A program made the position numbers and the translations under genes. A stretch of 39,621 nucleotides of DNA from Chloroflexota bacterium (GTDB lineage Bacteria > Chloroflexota > Anaerolineae > Anaerolineales > UBA11579): the NCBI GenBank assembly GCA_023485685.1, contig JAMCZK010000019.1:1-39621 (forward strand), in the 5' to 3' direction. The notes below the pieces were generated by a model. The model worked only from the letters and a program-made list of their open reading frames with translations, had not been told where the DNA came from and did no database searches. This document shows, piece after piece, positions 32,872 to 39,621 of this stretch; the stretch's first letter is position 1, and each line of letters starts with the position of its first letter.

Positions 32872-33684
32872 TTATCGAAAGAGGAGCGCCAGCAGCCAGA
32901 AGATGGCCAGTGTAATCAGTGGTTCGCGGGCAGCCCGACGCGGTTCCTGGCCTTGATTCAGAGCGTTGATGTAAAGATTGAGGGCATAGAGCAAACCGAG
33001 AAGAAATAAACCGTAGCCCAGTGCGGACACCGGCAGATAGTGAAGGGCAGCGGCAACCTGCGAAAGGGTGAATGTGATGCCAACCATTTCCATAGGACGC
33101 CACTCGGCATCCCCTTGGAGCAATTGTACGCGGGTGGCCGCAAGAAAGCTGCCCAGTGCAATGGCGGGAAAGGCCAAATATAGCCGCAGGGCTGCACCGC
33201 GCACTGTGATGGCCAAAATAAGGAACAGCCCGTAAGTTAAAACGCTCAGCGCAACTGTGGCAACGGAATTGAAGCGGTTCTCTTTGAAGGCGCTGCTGTA
33301 TTCGGCGATCAGGATGGCGAGCAACAGTAGTGCACTGCCCGCGAAAGCCAACCACCACTGGATGCCAAATTGCGTGTTGGCTAAGGTGAGACTGAGAATC
33401 CAGGCTGTCATGGCGGGCAGCAGCCAATGACGTGCAGTAGATTTGCCGGCTAACACGTTTTCGCCGCGCAGCAGCCAGTCGGCGCCGGCCGCGGTAAGCC
33501 CGGAGACGAGCAGGGCCACAACGGTATCTACATTAATCAAAAGAGGGAGATAAATGCCTGCCAATTCGATTGCCAGGGTTTGACCAGGCAGACGGACAAA
33601 ACGAGCGGCCGCGTAAGCTAGCAGGATCAATGCCATCACGGCGCTCAGGCGCTCGCGGTCAGGCAGATGGCGGGAAATATCCAC
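32872..33684 (-). CDS. Polytopic membrane protein of unknown function
   Basis: 270 residues from GTG 33684, with about eight or nine transmembrane helices and few charged residues except in short loops (FKENRF, QGDAEWRP). I recognise no catalytic motif. A longer frame runs upstream to 33756, but a -10 box TACAAT (33696-33691) sits six bases before the GTG, pointing to a leaderless transcript starting there. It is upstream of the JAMM gene in the same direction. Similar orphan membrane proteins occur next to JAMM genes only rarely to my knowledge, so no functional link is claimed. Confidence 0.7.
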   Translation of the reverse strand: MDISRHLPDRERLSAVMALILLAYAAARFVRLPGQTLAIELAGIYLPLLINVDTVVALLVSGLTAAGADWLLRGENVLAGKSTARHWLLPAMTAWILSLTLANTQFGIQWWLAFAGSALLLLAILIAEYSSAFKENRFNSVATVALSVLTYGLFLILAITVRGAALRLYLAFPAIALGSFLAATRVQLLQGDAEWRPMEMVGITFTLSQVAAALHYLPVSALGYGLFLLGLLYALNLYINALNQGQEPRRAAREPLITLAIFWLLALLFR

Positions 33685-33690
33685 GCGGCG

Positions 33691-33696
33691 ATTGTA
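33691..33696 (-). promoter_or_regulatory. -10 box, leaderless placement
   Basis: TACAAT on the minus strand, six bases before GTG 33684. The -35 region is weak. Confidence 0.5.
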
Positions 33697-33899
33697 CACG
33701 ACCAGCGAAATAAAATGGAGTTTAGGGACCAGAGATCGGCAATTAGTAATACTCACTGGAGGGCAGTTATACTAAAAAGAGCATGTCCTGCAAAATGTTC
33801 CAATTTATGGCCAATAATGCCAGGGTGTGTGATGTTGCTTGAGAACCCGTTACCACTTGGCAAAGTGCCCTCGCCTGGCTTCGTCATTTAAGGCAGCTC

Positions 33900-34265
33900 A
33901 TGACAGGGCAAAAGCAAAGCCTGGGCCGCTGGGGAGAAGAACGCGCCGCTGAATATCTGGAAACTAAAGGTTACGAAATCTTGGGGAAAAATATACGCAC
34001 GGGATATGGGGAGATCGACTTGTTGGCGCGCCAGGGAGCGATTCTGGTTTTCGTAGAAGTGAAGGCGCGTAACTCGCTGGCTTATGGACATCCTGAAGAA
34101 TCTGTTTCCCTGACAAAGCAACAACATATGGCGGACACGGCTGAAAGCTACTTGCAGATTCACCCAGAGCTGCATGGCGACTGGCGTGTGGATGTGATCG
34201 CTGTGCGCCGGCGCAAGAACCAAGCGCCGGAAATCTTGCATTTCGAAAATGCCCTGTCAGAATAA
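33900..34265 (+). CDS. yraN: YraN/UPF0102-family protein
   Basis: 121 residues. LGRWGEERAAEYLETKGYEI at the N-terminus, GYGEIDLLARQ and VFVEVKARNS form the nuclease-like (restriction-endonuclease fold) D...E-x-K site. The family is thought to be a Holliday-junction-resolvase-like nuclease; activity is not established. It overlaps miaA by 17 bases. Confidence 0.92.
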   Translation: MTGQKQSLGRWGEERAAEYLETKGYEILGKNIRTGYGEIDLLARQGAILVFVEVKARNSLAYGHPEESVSLTKQQHMADTAESYLQIHPELHGDWRVDVIAVRRRKNQAPEILHFENALSE

Positions 34266-35199
34266 GCCGCCGCTGGTCGCTATTGTCGGTCCCACCGCGG
34301 TGGGGAAGACCGAGATCGCCATACAGGTCGTTGAGCGCCTGGAGGCAGAGATCGTTTCGGCTGACTCGCGGCTGCTCTACCGCGGCATGGACATCGGCAC
34401 CGCTAAGCCCACTGCCGCGGAGCGTGCCCGGGTACCGCACCATCTTATCGATGTGGCCAACCCTGACGAAATCTGGAGCCTGGCGCTGTTCCAGCAGGCC
34501 GCCCAGGCGGCCATTGCAGACATCCATGCGCGTGGACAGCTGCCTGTTCTAGTTGGCGGTACCGGTCAATATCTGCGCGCTATCCTGGAAGGCTGGGCGC
34601 CGCCGAAGCTGGCAGCGCAGCCCAGACTGCGAGCCGCGCTGGATGCCTGGACTGAGCAAATCGGCAAGGACGGACTCCATGCCCGTTTGATGCGCCTGGA
34701 TGCCAAGGCAGCCGAGGGCATCGACCCGCGCAACGTGCGGCGTACGATCCGTGCGCTTGAGGTGATCCTTTCGACGGGCCGGAAATTCTCCAATGCGCGC
34801 GGGAAAGCCGAGTCTCTTTACCGGGTTTTGCAAATTGGGCTCACCCGCCCGCGCGTGGAGCTATATCAACGCATTGATCGCCGTATCGAAACCATGCTGA
34901 ACGCCGGATGGTTAGACGAAATCGGGGCGCTGATGGCCAAGGGGTATTCTGCTGGCTTACCAAGCATGTCTGCAATCGGCTACGGACAACTGGTTGCACA
35001 CTTAGAGGGCAAAATCACGTTGGATGAAGCCATTGCTCAAATTAAGCATGCCACGCGAATGTTTGTGCGTCGGCAGGCAAACTGGTTCAAGCGAGACGAT
35101 CCAGAGATCCATTGGTTTGAAGCCGGAGATAAAAAGGTGATTTTGGAAATTGAAGAGATGGTTCGAGAATTTCTTTCGACGGGCCCTAAAGCGCCATAA
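34249..35199 (+). CDS. miaA: tRNA dimethylallyltransferase MiaA
   Basis: 316 residues. P-loop GPTAVGKT at 14-21, DSRLLYRGMDIGTAKP (A37-binding loop), GGTGQYLRAILEGW, RTIRALEV, and KHATRMFVRRQANWFKRD near the C-terminus. It adds a dimethylallyl group to A37 of tRNAs reading UNN codons. Its start lies inside the end of yraN. Its last 14 bases overlap the end of the convergent phosphate transporter gene. Confidence 0.96.
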   Translation: MPCQNKPPLVAIVGPTAVGKTEIAIQVVERLEAEIVSADSRLLYRGMDIGTAKPTAAERARVPHHLIDVANPDEIWSLALFQQAAQAAIADIHARGQLPVLVGGTGQYLRAILEGWAPPKLAAQPRLRAALDAWTEQIGKDGLHARLMRLDAKAAEGIDPRNVRRTIRALEVILSTGRKFSNARGKAESLYRVLQIGLTRPRVELYQRIDRRIETMLNAGWLDEIGALMAKGYSAGLPSMSAIGYGQLVAHLEGKITLDEAIAQIKHATRMFVRRQANWFKRDDPEIHWFEAGDKKVILEIEEMVREFLSTGPKAP

Positions 35200-36157
35200 T
35201 AATCCAATAACATCCGGCAGCGATTAATCCCGATACCGGGATGGTAAGGAGCCAGGCCGCCAGCATTTCCTGGCCAACCTGCCAGCGAACGCCCTTGAGG
35301 CGCTGTGCGGCTCCTGCCCCCATGATGCTGGAGCTCATGACCTGCGTGAGGCTCACCGGGCCGCCGAGGAAGGCCGCGCCCCACATCACTCCCAGACCGC
35401 CGAGTTGGGCGGCGAAGCCATGCACCGGGCGCACTTTCATGATGCGCCCGCCCAGTGTGCGGATCACGCGCCAGCCGCCGAAGGCAGTACCCAGCGCCAT
35501 CCCTGCCGCCGAAGAAACCAGCACCCAGGTTGGCACATTGAATTCATTCAATTGGCCTGCCGCCAGCAGACCAAGGACCAGGATACCCATGGTTTTCTGC
35601 GCATCGTTGGAGCCGTGGCCTAAAGCCAAGCCAAAGGATGTAATTAGCTGCAGACGTTGAAACGAGCGATTGATGCGGGGTGTGGCGCCGCGCGCCAGTA
35701 GGAAAACCAGCCGGGTCACCAGGTACCCTGCGACCAGGCCGAGGGGCGGTGAAATCAATAAAGCCAGAACGATCTTTCCAAGTCCTGGCAACTGAATGGC
35801 AGCCAGCCCTGTCGCCGCCAGCGCTGCACCGATAAGACCGCCCATCAATGCGTGGGAAGAGGAAGCCGGGATACCCAGATACCAAGTAAACAGGCGCCAC
35901 AGCAGCGCTCCCAACAGAGCCGCGATCAGCATTTCGATACTCACGCTGGCTGCATCGAATAAATCGGCGCCCAGACTGCGCGCCACAGCCACACCGAACA
36001 GGAAGGGGCCCACGAATTCACCGAGGGCAGTGAGCAGCAGGGCAGCCCGCGGCTTCAGGGCGCGAGATGAGATCACTGTGGCGACGATGTTGGCAGAATC
36101 GTTCAACCCATTCAGGAAGACGAAGAAAAAAGCAAGAATTAGAAATAAAGTGAACAT
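35186..36157 (-). CDS. PiT-family inorganic phosphate transporter
   Basis: 323 residues, about nine membrane segments. The duplicated signature appears as FLNGLNDSANIVATVIS at the N-terminus and GHGSNDAQKTMGI in the middle (the family G-x-N-D-x-x-x pair), with PASSSHALMGGLIGA between. It takes up phosphate with a proton, or metal-phosphate. No PhoU-like partner is adjacent. The gene end overlaps miaA by 14 bases. AAGCT-type short repeats lie just upstream of the start. Confidence 0.93.
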   Translation of the reverse strand: MFTLFLILAFFFVFLNGLNDSANIVATVISSRALKPRAALLLTALGEFVGPFLFGVAVARSLGADLFDAASVSIEMLIAALLGALLWRLFTWYLGIPASSSHALMGGLIGAALAATGLAAIQLPGLGKIVLALLISPPLGLVAGYLVTRLVFLLARGATPRINRSFQRLQLITSFGLALGHGSNDAQKTMGILVLGLLAAGQLNEFNVPTWVLVSSAAGMALGTAFGGWRVIRTLGGRIMKVRPVHGFAAQLGGLGVMWGAAFLGGPVSLTQVMSSSIMGAGAAQRLKGVRWQVGQEMLAAWLLTIPVSGLIAAGCYWIIMAL

Positions 36158-36169
36158 GGGGAGAAGTCA

Positions 36170-36206
36170 GCTTTAAGCTATAAGCCGTAAGCTCTAAGCT
36201 GAGCGC
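36170..36206. repeat. Short AAGCTNTAAGC repeats before the PiT and HAD genes
   Basis: AGCTTTAAGCTATAAGC then CGTAAGCTCTAAGCTG, built from 8-9-base TAAGC units. A second set of GACTTC-type units is at 36260-36292, directly before the HAD gene promoter. Confidence 0.55.
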
Positions 36207-36300
36207 GGCCAGTGTACCACCGGGATTGTCGTGAGGTCTTGGTTTGGATGTCGACTTCATGACTTCTAGACCTCAAGACTTCCAGACCGATTTCTCACTG

Positions 36301-36306
36301 TATACT
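36301..36306 (+). promoter_or_regulatory. -10 box of the HAD gene
   Basis: TATACT nine bases before the ATG at 36316, predicting a leader of two or three bases. The -35 region is weak. Confidence 0.5.
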
Positions 36307-36315
36307 CGGCAAATC

Positions 36316-36993
36316 ATGGCCACTAAAGCCGCTTTCTTCGATGTTGACGGAACGCTGACCACGGAGCGGGTGTGGCGCGGCATGCTGGAATATTTCAAGA
36401 GCCGGGGGCTGCGCCTCTGGACCCGGCGCTTCTTCTGGCTGGTTCACATGCCGGTTTATATGCTTTACAAAATTGGAATTGTTTCCCAATCCGCGTTTCG
36501 CCGGCCCTGGGCCGCGCACTTGCCGTGGTTCATTCGCGGCTATTCCATTGAGCAGGCGCAGGAGGTTTGGGATTGGGTGGCCAAGGAGTACCTAAAACCA
36601 TTTTGGCGGTCGGACGCTCTGGACCTCATCAAACAGCACAAGGCCGCCGGTGACTTAGTAGTGCTGGTCACCGCTGGTTTAACGCCGCTTGGGGAGGCTA
36701 TAGCCAAAGAGGTTGGCGCTGATTTAGCGGTGGGCACGCTGCCCAGGCTGCACGCGGCCCGCTATACAGGCGGGCTGGCAGGCCCCATATGCATAGACGA
36801 GCAGAAAGCGGAACTTGCGCAGAAAGTATTGAAGGAACAGGGTATAGAGGTAGATTTAACTGCGAGCTCTGCCTACGCTGATTCGACTACGGACATCTAT
36901 TTGCTGGAAATGGTGGGATCTCCCATTGCATTCCACCCCGATGAGGATTTGCGACCGATAGCTGTTACCCGTGGCTGGCGCGTTGTGGACTAG
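36316..36993 (+). CDS. HAD-IB family phosphatase
   Basis: 225 residues from the ATG at 36316, where the family N-terminus begins (AAFFDVDGTLTTERVW). Nucleophile Asp9 and acid/base Asp11 in DVDGT, a helical cap at about 30-95, the motif II TAGLTPLGE, and motif III/IV YADSTTDIYLLEMVG. Related to phosphoserine phosphatase-type and CicA-like enzymes; the substrate could be a phosphoserine, a lysophospholipid or another small phosphate ester. The frame upstream to 36244 is not used, given the -10 box at 36301-36306. It is five bases upstream of the methyltransferase gene, so they are an operon. Confidence 0.88.
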   Translation: MATKAAFFDVDGTLTTERVWRGMLEYFKSRGLRLWTRRFFWLVHMPVYMLYKIGIVSQSAFRRPWAAHLPWFIRGYSIEQAQEVWDWVAKEYLKPFWRSDALDLIKQHKAAGDLVVLVTAGLTPLGEAIAKEVGADLAVGTLPRLHAARYTGGLAGPICIDEQKAELAQKVLKEQGIEVDLTASSAYADSTTDIYLLEMVGSPIAFHPDEDLRPIAVTRGWRVVD

Positions 36994-36998
36994 CTGAA

Positions 36999-37622
36999 AT
37001 GGACAATGAATTACGTCTTGCGTTAAAGCGCGCATACGCTGCCCAGGTGCAGGCCAGAGAGGCAAAAGAAGCCGAACTTTGGAAAATCGAAGAACGCGGG
37101 CTTTTCCTCGCTAAGCTCAGGAAAAGCGGCGCAAAAAACCTGCTCGAAATTGGCGCAGGCATCGGCCGCGACGCACAATTCTTTGCCGCGCAAGGTCTGG
37201 ATGTGCTGGCAACCGACCTCACCAAGGAGAATATTACCCATTGCCGCGAAAAAGGTTTGCGCGCCGAGGTGATGGATGTATGTGATTTGAAGTTGGCGCC
37301 CCTGAGTTTTGATGCGGCTTTTTCATTAAACTGCTTGTTACATATTCCGAGGGCCGAATTCCAGACAGCCCTGGAGAATATCCACAAGGTGTTAAAACCA
37401 CGGGGCCTTTTCTATTTAGGTTTGTACGGCGGTATTGATAGTGAGGGAATTTTTCAGGACGATGTCTGCGAGCCGAAGCGTTTCTTTTCGCGTTGGAGCG
37501 ATGAAGCACTAAAGCAACAGGTTAAGTCGCTATTCGGAGTAATCAGATTTCATGTTGTCGAGTTCGAAAACAACCCCGATATTCATTTTCAGTCCATGTT
37601 TCTACGGAAACTTCAGTCTTAG
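36999..37622 (+). CDS. Class I SAM-dependent methyltransferase
   Basis: 207 residues. Motif I LLEIGAGIGRDAQFFAAQG at about 48-66, ATDLTKENITHCREKG (acidic end of strand 2), DVCDLKLAPLSFDAAFSLNC and LHIPRAEFQTALENIHKVLK. The acceptor is unknown. It follows the HAD gene by five bases. Its final four bases overlap the convergent Rieske ferredoxin gene. Confidence 0.9.
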   Translation: MDNELRLALKRAYAAQVQAREAKEAELWKIEERGLFLAKLRKSGAKNLLEIGAGIGRDAQFFAAQGLDVLATDLTKENITHCREKGLRAEVMDVCDLKLAPLSFDAAFSLNCLLHIPRAEFQTALENIHKVLKPRGLFYLGLYGGIDSEGIFQDDVCEPKRFFSRWSDEALKQQVKSLFGVIRFHVVEFENNPDIHFQSMFLRKLQS

Positions 37623-37966
37623 ACCGGCACTCCAACTTCGATCTGGCCATCCACCACGCGCACGGGGTAGGCCGGGATGTCAATTACCGCGGGTAACGCC
37701 TTCACCTCGCCATTGCGGACGTCAAAACGGGCGCCGTGCCGCGGGCAGATGACCTCGTATCCCTCCAACTCGCCTTCGCCCACTGGACCGTTATCGTGTG
37801 AGCAGACATCGCTGATGGCGAAATATTGCCCTGCTATATTGAAGACTACAATGGTTTCGTTGTCGATTTCTACAAAAATTCGTTCCCCGTTTGGCAGCTC
37901 GCTTTCAGCAGCCACGGGCACGAAGTCAACTTCTTTGGGGCCGAGGGACGTGTAGGTGAAAGTCAT
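37619..37966 (-). CDS. Rieske-type [2Fe-2S] ferredoxin
   Basis: 115 residues. Cys55-x-His57 (DVCSHDNGPVGEG) and Cys74-x2-His77 (VICPRHGARFDV) bind the cluster. It is small, soluble and without a signal peptide, like the NdmD/BphF-type non-heme ferredoxins that accompany suf operons. It is the last gene of sufS-sufU-ferredoxin on the minus strand. It may carry electrons to or from cluster assembly. Confidence 0.92.
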   Translation of the reverse strand: MTFTYTSLGPKEVDFVPVAAESELPNGERIFVEIDNETIVVFNIAGQYFAISDVCSHDNGPVGEGELEGYEVICPRHGARFDVRNGEVKALPAVIDIPAYPVRVVDGQIEVGVPV

Positions 37967-37978
37967 TGTGTTTGCATG

Positions 37979-38033
37979 TCATTCCGAGCGAAGCGAGGAA
38001 TCCCTCGGGCAAAAAGAAAAGCCCTCGGAATGA
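37979..38033. repeat. Small palindromic repeat between sufU and the ferredoxin gene
   Basis: CATTCCGAG (near 37980) and CTCGGAATG (near 38024-38032) are inverted, with GCGAAGCGAGGAATCCCTCG between. This is a common type of extragenic palindrome. Confidence 0.55.
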
Positions 38034-38044
38034 ACAAGAAGTTA

Positions 38045-38449
38045 CTACGATGCCGCCAACTCGTCTAATGACATCACTTCATCCAAGCCGTAAACTCCGC
38101 CCTTCAATACCTTCAACGACAACAATGCGCATTTTAAGCGCACAGGACCAAGTTCGATTCCAAGCATATCCAGGACATCCTGCTTGCCCAGTTTGCGTAC
38201 TTCGGTGAGTGGCATCCCGGTGATCTTCTCCATCAACAAGTCGGCTGAAGCCTGGGAGATGGAACATCCTTCCCCGCTGAAGAGGGCTTCGGTCACTACG
38301 TCTCTATCACTCACGCGCAGGTCGATGCGAATATGGTCCCCGCATACGGGGTTGTCGTCCTCGTAGCTATGGGTGTGCGGATCCAGCGCGCCGCGGAAGC
38401 GCGGGTTCTGGTAGCGGTCGATGATCAGTTCACGATATAAATCATCCAT
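38045..38449 (-). CDS. sufU: SufU-type Fe-S cluster assembly protein
   Basis: 134 residues. Ligands Cys36-G-Asp38 (PVCGDH), Cys62 (GEGCSIS) and Cys107 (VRLKCALL) with Lys106 in front, as in SufU and not His as in IscU. However, only 44 residues separate Cys62 and Cys107, so the 18-21-residue insertion usual in SufU is missing. It accepts sulfur from SufS or acts as scaffold/zinc carrier. The ATG at 38449 has AGGA upstream. A second, silent-looking copy of the start region (ATG at 38575) lies 126 bases upstream, at the sufS stop. Confidence 0.93.
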   Translation of the reverse strand: MDDLYRELIIDRYQNPRFRGALDPHTHSYEDDNPVCGDHIRIDLRVSDRDVVTEALFSGEGCSISQASADLLMEKITGMPLTEVRKLGKQDVLDMLGIELGPVRLKCALLSLKVLKGGVYGLDEVMSLDELAAS

Positions 38450-38491
38450 TAGTTATTCCTTACGTGCTCTTTCCATACTTCATTGCGTGGA

Positions 38492-38554
38492 GATTGCTTC
38501 GTCGGCGCTGGGTAGCGCCTCCTCGCAACTGCGGAAATCTCACGATTTCCTTGG
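38492..38554. repeat. Structured intergenic repeat, copy B, inside the suf operon
   Basis: GATTGCTTCGTCGGCGCT, stem GGCGCT-GGGT-AGCGCC, TCCTCGCAAC, stem GGAAATC-TCAC-GATTTCC, TTGG. Same orientation on the plus strand as copy A (25630-25686). Confidence 0.8.
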
Positions 38555-38575
38555 TTCGCGATAAAGGTCGTCCAT
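38543..38575 (-). pseudogene. Truncated duplicate of the sufU start, 11 codons
   Basis: ATG at 38575 overlaps the sufS TAA (TAATG). It reads M-D-D-L-Y-R-E like real SufU, then P-R-K-S and a TGA inside the repeat. All base differences from the real sufU start within these codons are synonymous. Confidence 0.7.
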
Positions 38576-39621
38576 TATCCGAAAATTTCCTTTACTTTAT
38601 ACAACGCTTCGATCAACTGATCGATTTCTTCTTTGGTATTGTACAAGTAGAAACTGGCTCTGGTGGTTGCCGGGATACCGAATTTCTCGTGCACTGGCAT
38701 AGCGCAATGATGTCCGGCGCGGGTGGCCACGCCGTGACGGTTGAGGATCTCGGCTACGTCGTGGGGATGCACGCCTTTGAGAGTGAACGACGCGTTCGAA
38801 CTCTTATGTTCCGCTGAGGGGCTGAAGAGCCAGATACCTGGAACCTCTTCCAGGCGCTCGAGCGCGTAAGCGGTCAGTTCACGATCGTTGGCGGCGAGCG
38901 CCTGCATGCCTACGTCATTCAAATAGTCTATCGCCGCGCCCAGGCCGACTACCTCGGCGATGGGTGGTGTGCCCGCTTCGAATTTTTGCGGTAGCTCGTT
39001 TGGCGTGAAGGAGCGCAGTTGGACGCGTTTGATCATGTCGCCGCCGCCGAGGAAGGGCGGCATGGCATTCAGCAGAGCTTCCTTGCCATACAGCACGCCG
39101 AGGCCGGAAGGCCCCAGCATTTTATGTGCAGAGAAGGCAAGGAAGTCAACATCCAACGCGCGAACGTCGGTGGCCAAATGCGGCACCGATTGCGCGCCGT
39201 CGATCAGGGTCAACGCCCCAGCCGCGTGAGCCTGCTTGATAATTTCCGCGGCCGGGGTAATCGTGCCTAATACATTGGACATCGCAGTGAACGCCACCAG
39301 CTTGGGCTTGTGTTTCTCAAGCAAATCGGGAAGCGCGTCTGCGTCCAGTGTGAAATCTTCTTTGACCGGAATGAATTCGAGGCGAATGCCTTTTTCCGCG
39401 GCCAGCATCTGCCAGGGTACCAGGTTGGCGTGGTGTTCCATTTCAGTGAGCAGCACTACATCGCCTGCTTTCAGGTTAGCGCGGCCCCAACTGTACGCGA
39501 CCAGGTTGATCGCCTCAGTGGCGTTCTTGGTGAAGATGATCTCGCGCGGCTTGGTTGCATTGATGAATCTGGCGACTTTGACCCGCGCGGACTCGTAGGC
39601 TGCGGTAGCTTCTTCCGCCAG
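38575..39621 (-). CDS. sufS: Cysteine desulfurase SufS, N-terminus beyond the window
   Basis: The frame enters at the right edge (LAEEATAAYESARVKVARF) and runs 348 codons to TAA. The PLP lysine is in LAFSAHKMLGPSGLGVLYGK, and the catalytic Cys is in RAGHHCAMPVHEKFG. NATEAINLVAYSWG and TEMEHHANLVPWQ fit group II (SufS/CsdA) enzymes. It makes alanine and enzyme-bound persulfide from cysteine. First visible gene of the suf operon; about 55-65 N-terminal residues lie outside. Confidence 0.95.
   Translation of the reverse strand: MAEEATAAYESARVKVARFINATKPREIIFTKNATEAINLVAYSWGRANLKAGDVVLLTEMEHHANLVPWQMLAAEKGIRLEFIPVKEDFTLDADALPDLLEKHKPKLVAFTAMSNVLGTITPAAEIIKQAHAAGALTLIDGAQSVPHLATDVRALDVDFLAFSAHKMLGPSGLGVLYGKEALLNAMPPFLGGGDMIKRVQLRSFTPNELPQKFEAGTPPIAEVVGLGAAIDYLNDVGMQALAANDRELTAYALERLEEVPGIWLFSPSAEHKSSNASFTLKGVHPHDVAEILNRHGVATRAGHHCAMPVHEKFGIPATTRASFYLYNTKEEIDQLIEALYKVKEIFG

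Overview
The window reads as a piece of a bacterial chromosome of moderately high GC content, most likely an uncultured Chloroflexota of the Anaerolineae type. This placement is inferred, not shown. It rests on the glyA-gcvT fusion, several lipoproteins with Thr/Pro-rich (TPT) linkers, NBR1-type Ig and GEVED domains on the cell surface, a T-box in front of valS, promoters placed so that transcripts start at or next to the start codon, and many small structured intergenic repeats. Almost everything is housekeeping or cell-envelope material. I see no CRISPR array, intact insertion sequence or prophage. The four tRNA genes are Thr-CGT, Val-CAC, Val-TAC and Pro-GGG, and none encodes its CCA end.

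Layout: 1-1012 is a tight minus-strand operon of small unknown proteins, more AT-rich to the eye than the rest, with a winged-helix protein first and a near-consensus promoter. Its middle gene looks split by a +1 frameshift. 1100-4770 holds a lactonase-like metallo-beta-lactamase, a GEVED lipoprotein and a cupredoxin lipoprotein, plus a small orphan ORF and a decayed copy of it. 4771-8011 has an M20 peptidase and the udk / cyclophilin / VTT-membrane-protein operon. 8102-13130 has a small unknown protein, two tRNA genes, a GT4 glycosyltransferase, a LysM-M23 peptidase and an orphan sugar-binding lipoprotein. 13257-13526 is a MITE-like palindromic element directly upstream of greA. greA, lysS, a Nudix gene joined to a broken DUF559 remnant, and a deoxynucleoside kinase follow.

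17180-22342 holds a secreted M1 peptidase, a small conserved protein and the 1036-residue SHMT/aminomethyltransferase fusion. The fusion links both one-carbon reactions around glycine in one polypeptide. 22802-27325 has a ZIP transporter, a MurR/RpiR regulator with an FAH-family enzyme, a YegP-like protein and an NBR1-Ig lipoprotein. 27530-30710 is tRNA-Pro and valS with its T-box leader and a perfect TTGACA-17-TATAAT promoter. 30795-36993 has a second MBL hydrolase, plsY, a JAMM protein, a membrane protein, yraN-miaA, a PiT phosphate transporter and a HAD phosphatase. 36999-39621 has a methyltransferase facing a suf operon (sufS, cut by the window edge, then sufU, then a Rieske ferredoxin).

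The observations I consider most worth checking are the frameshifted small-protein operon at the left edge, the GlyA-GcvT fusion with its extra middle domain, the repeated sufU start codon region with a structured repeat inserted in the suf operon, a pair of covarying stem-loop repeats, the DUF559/Nudix junction, and the recurrence of apparently leaderless promoters. No complete new multi-gene defence or biosynthetic system is evident. The left-edge operon is the best candidate for an undescribed one, and it runs off the window.
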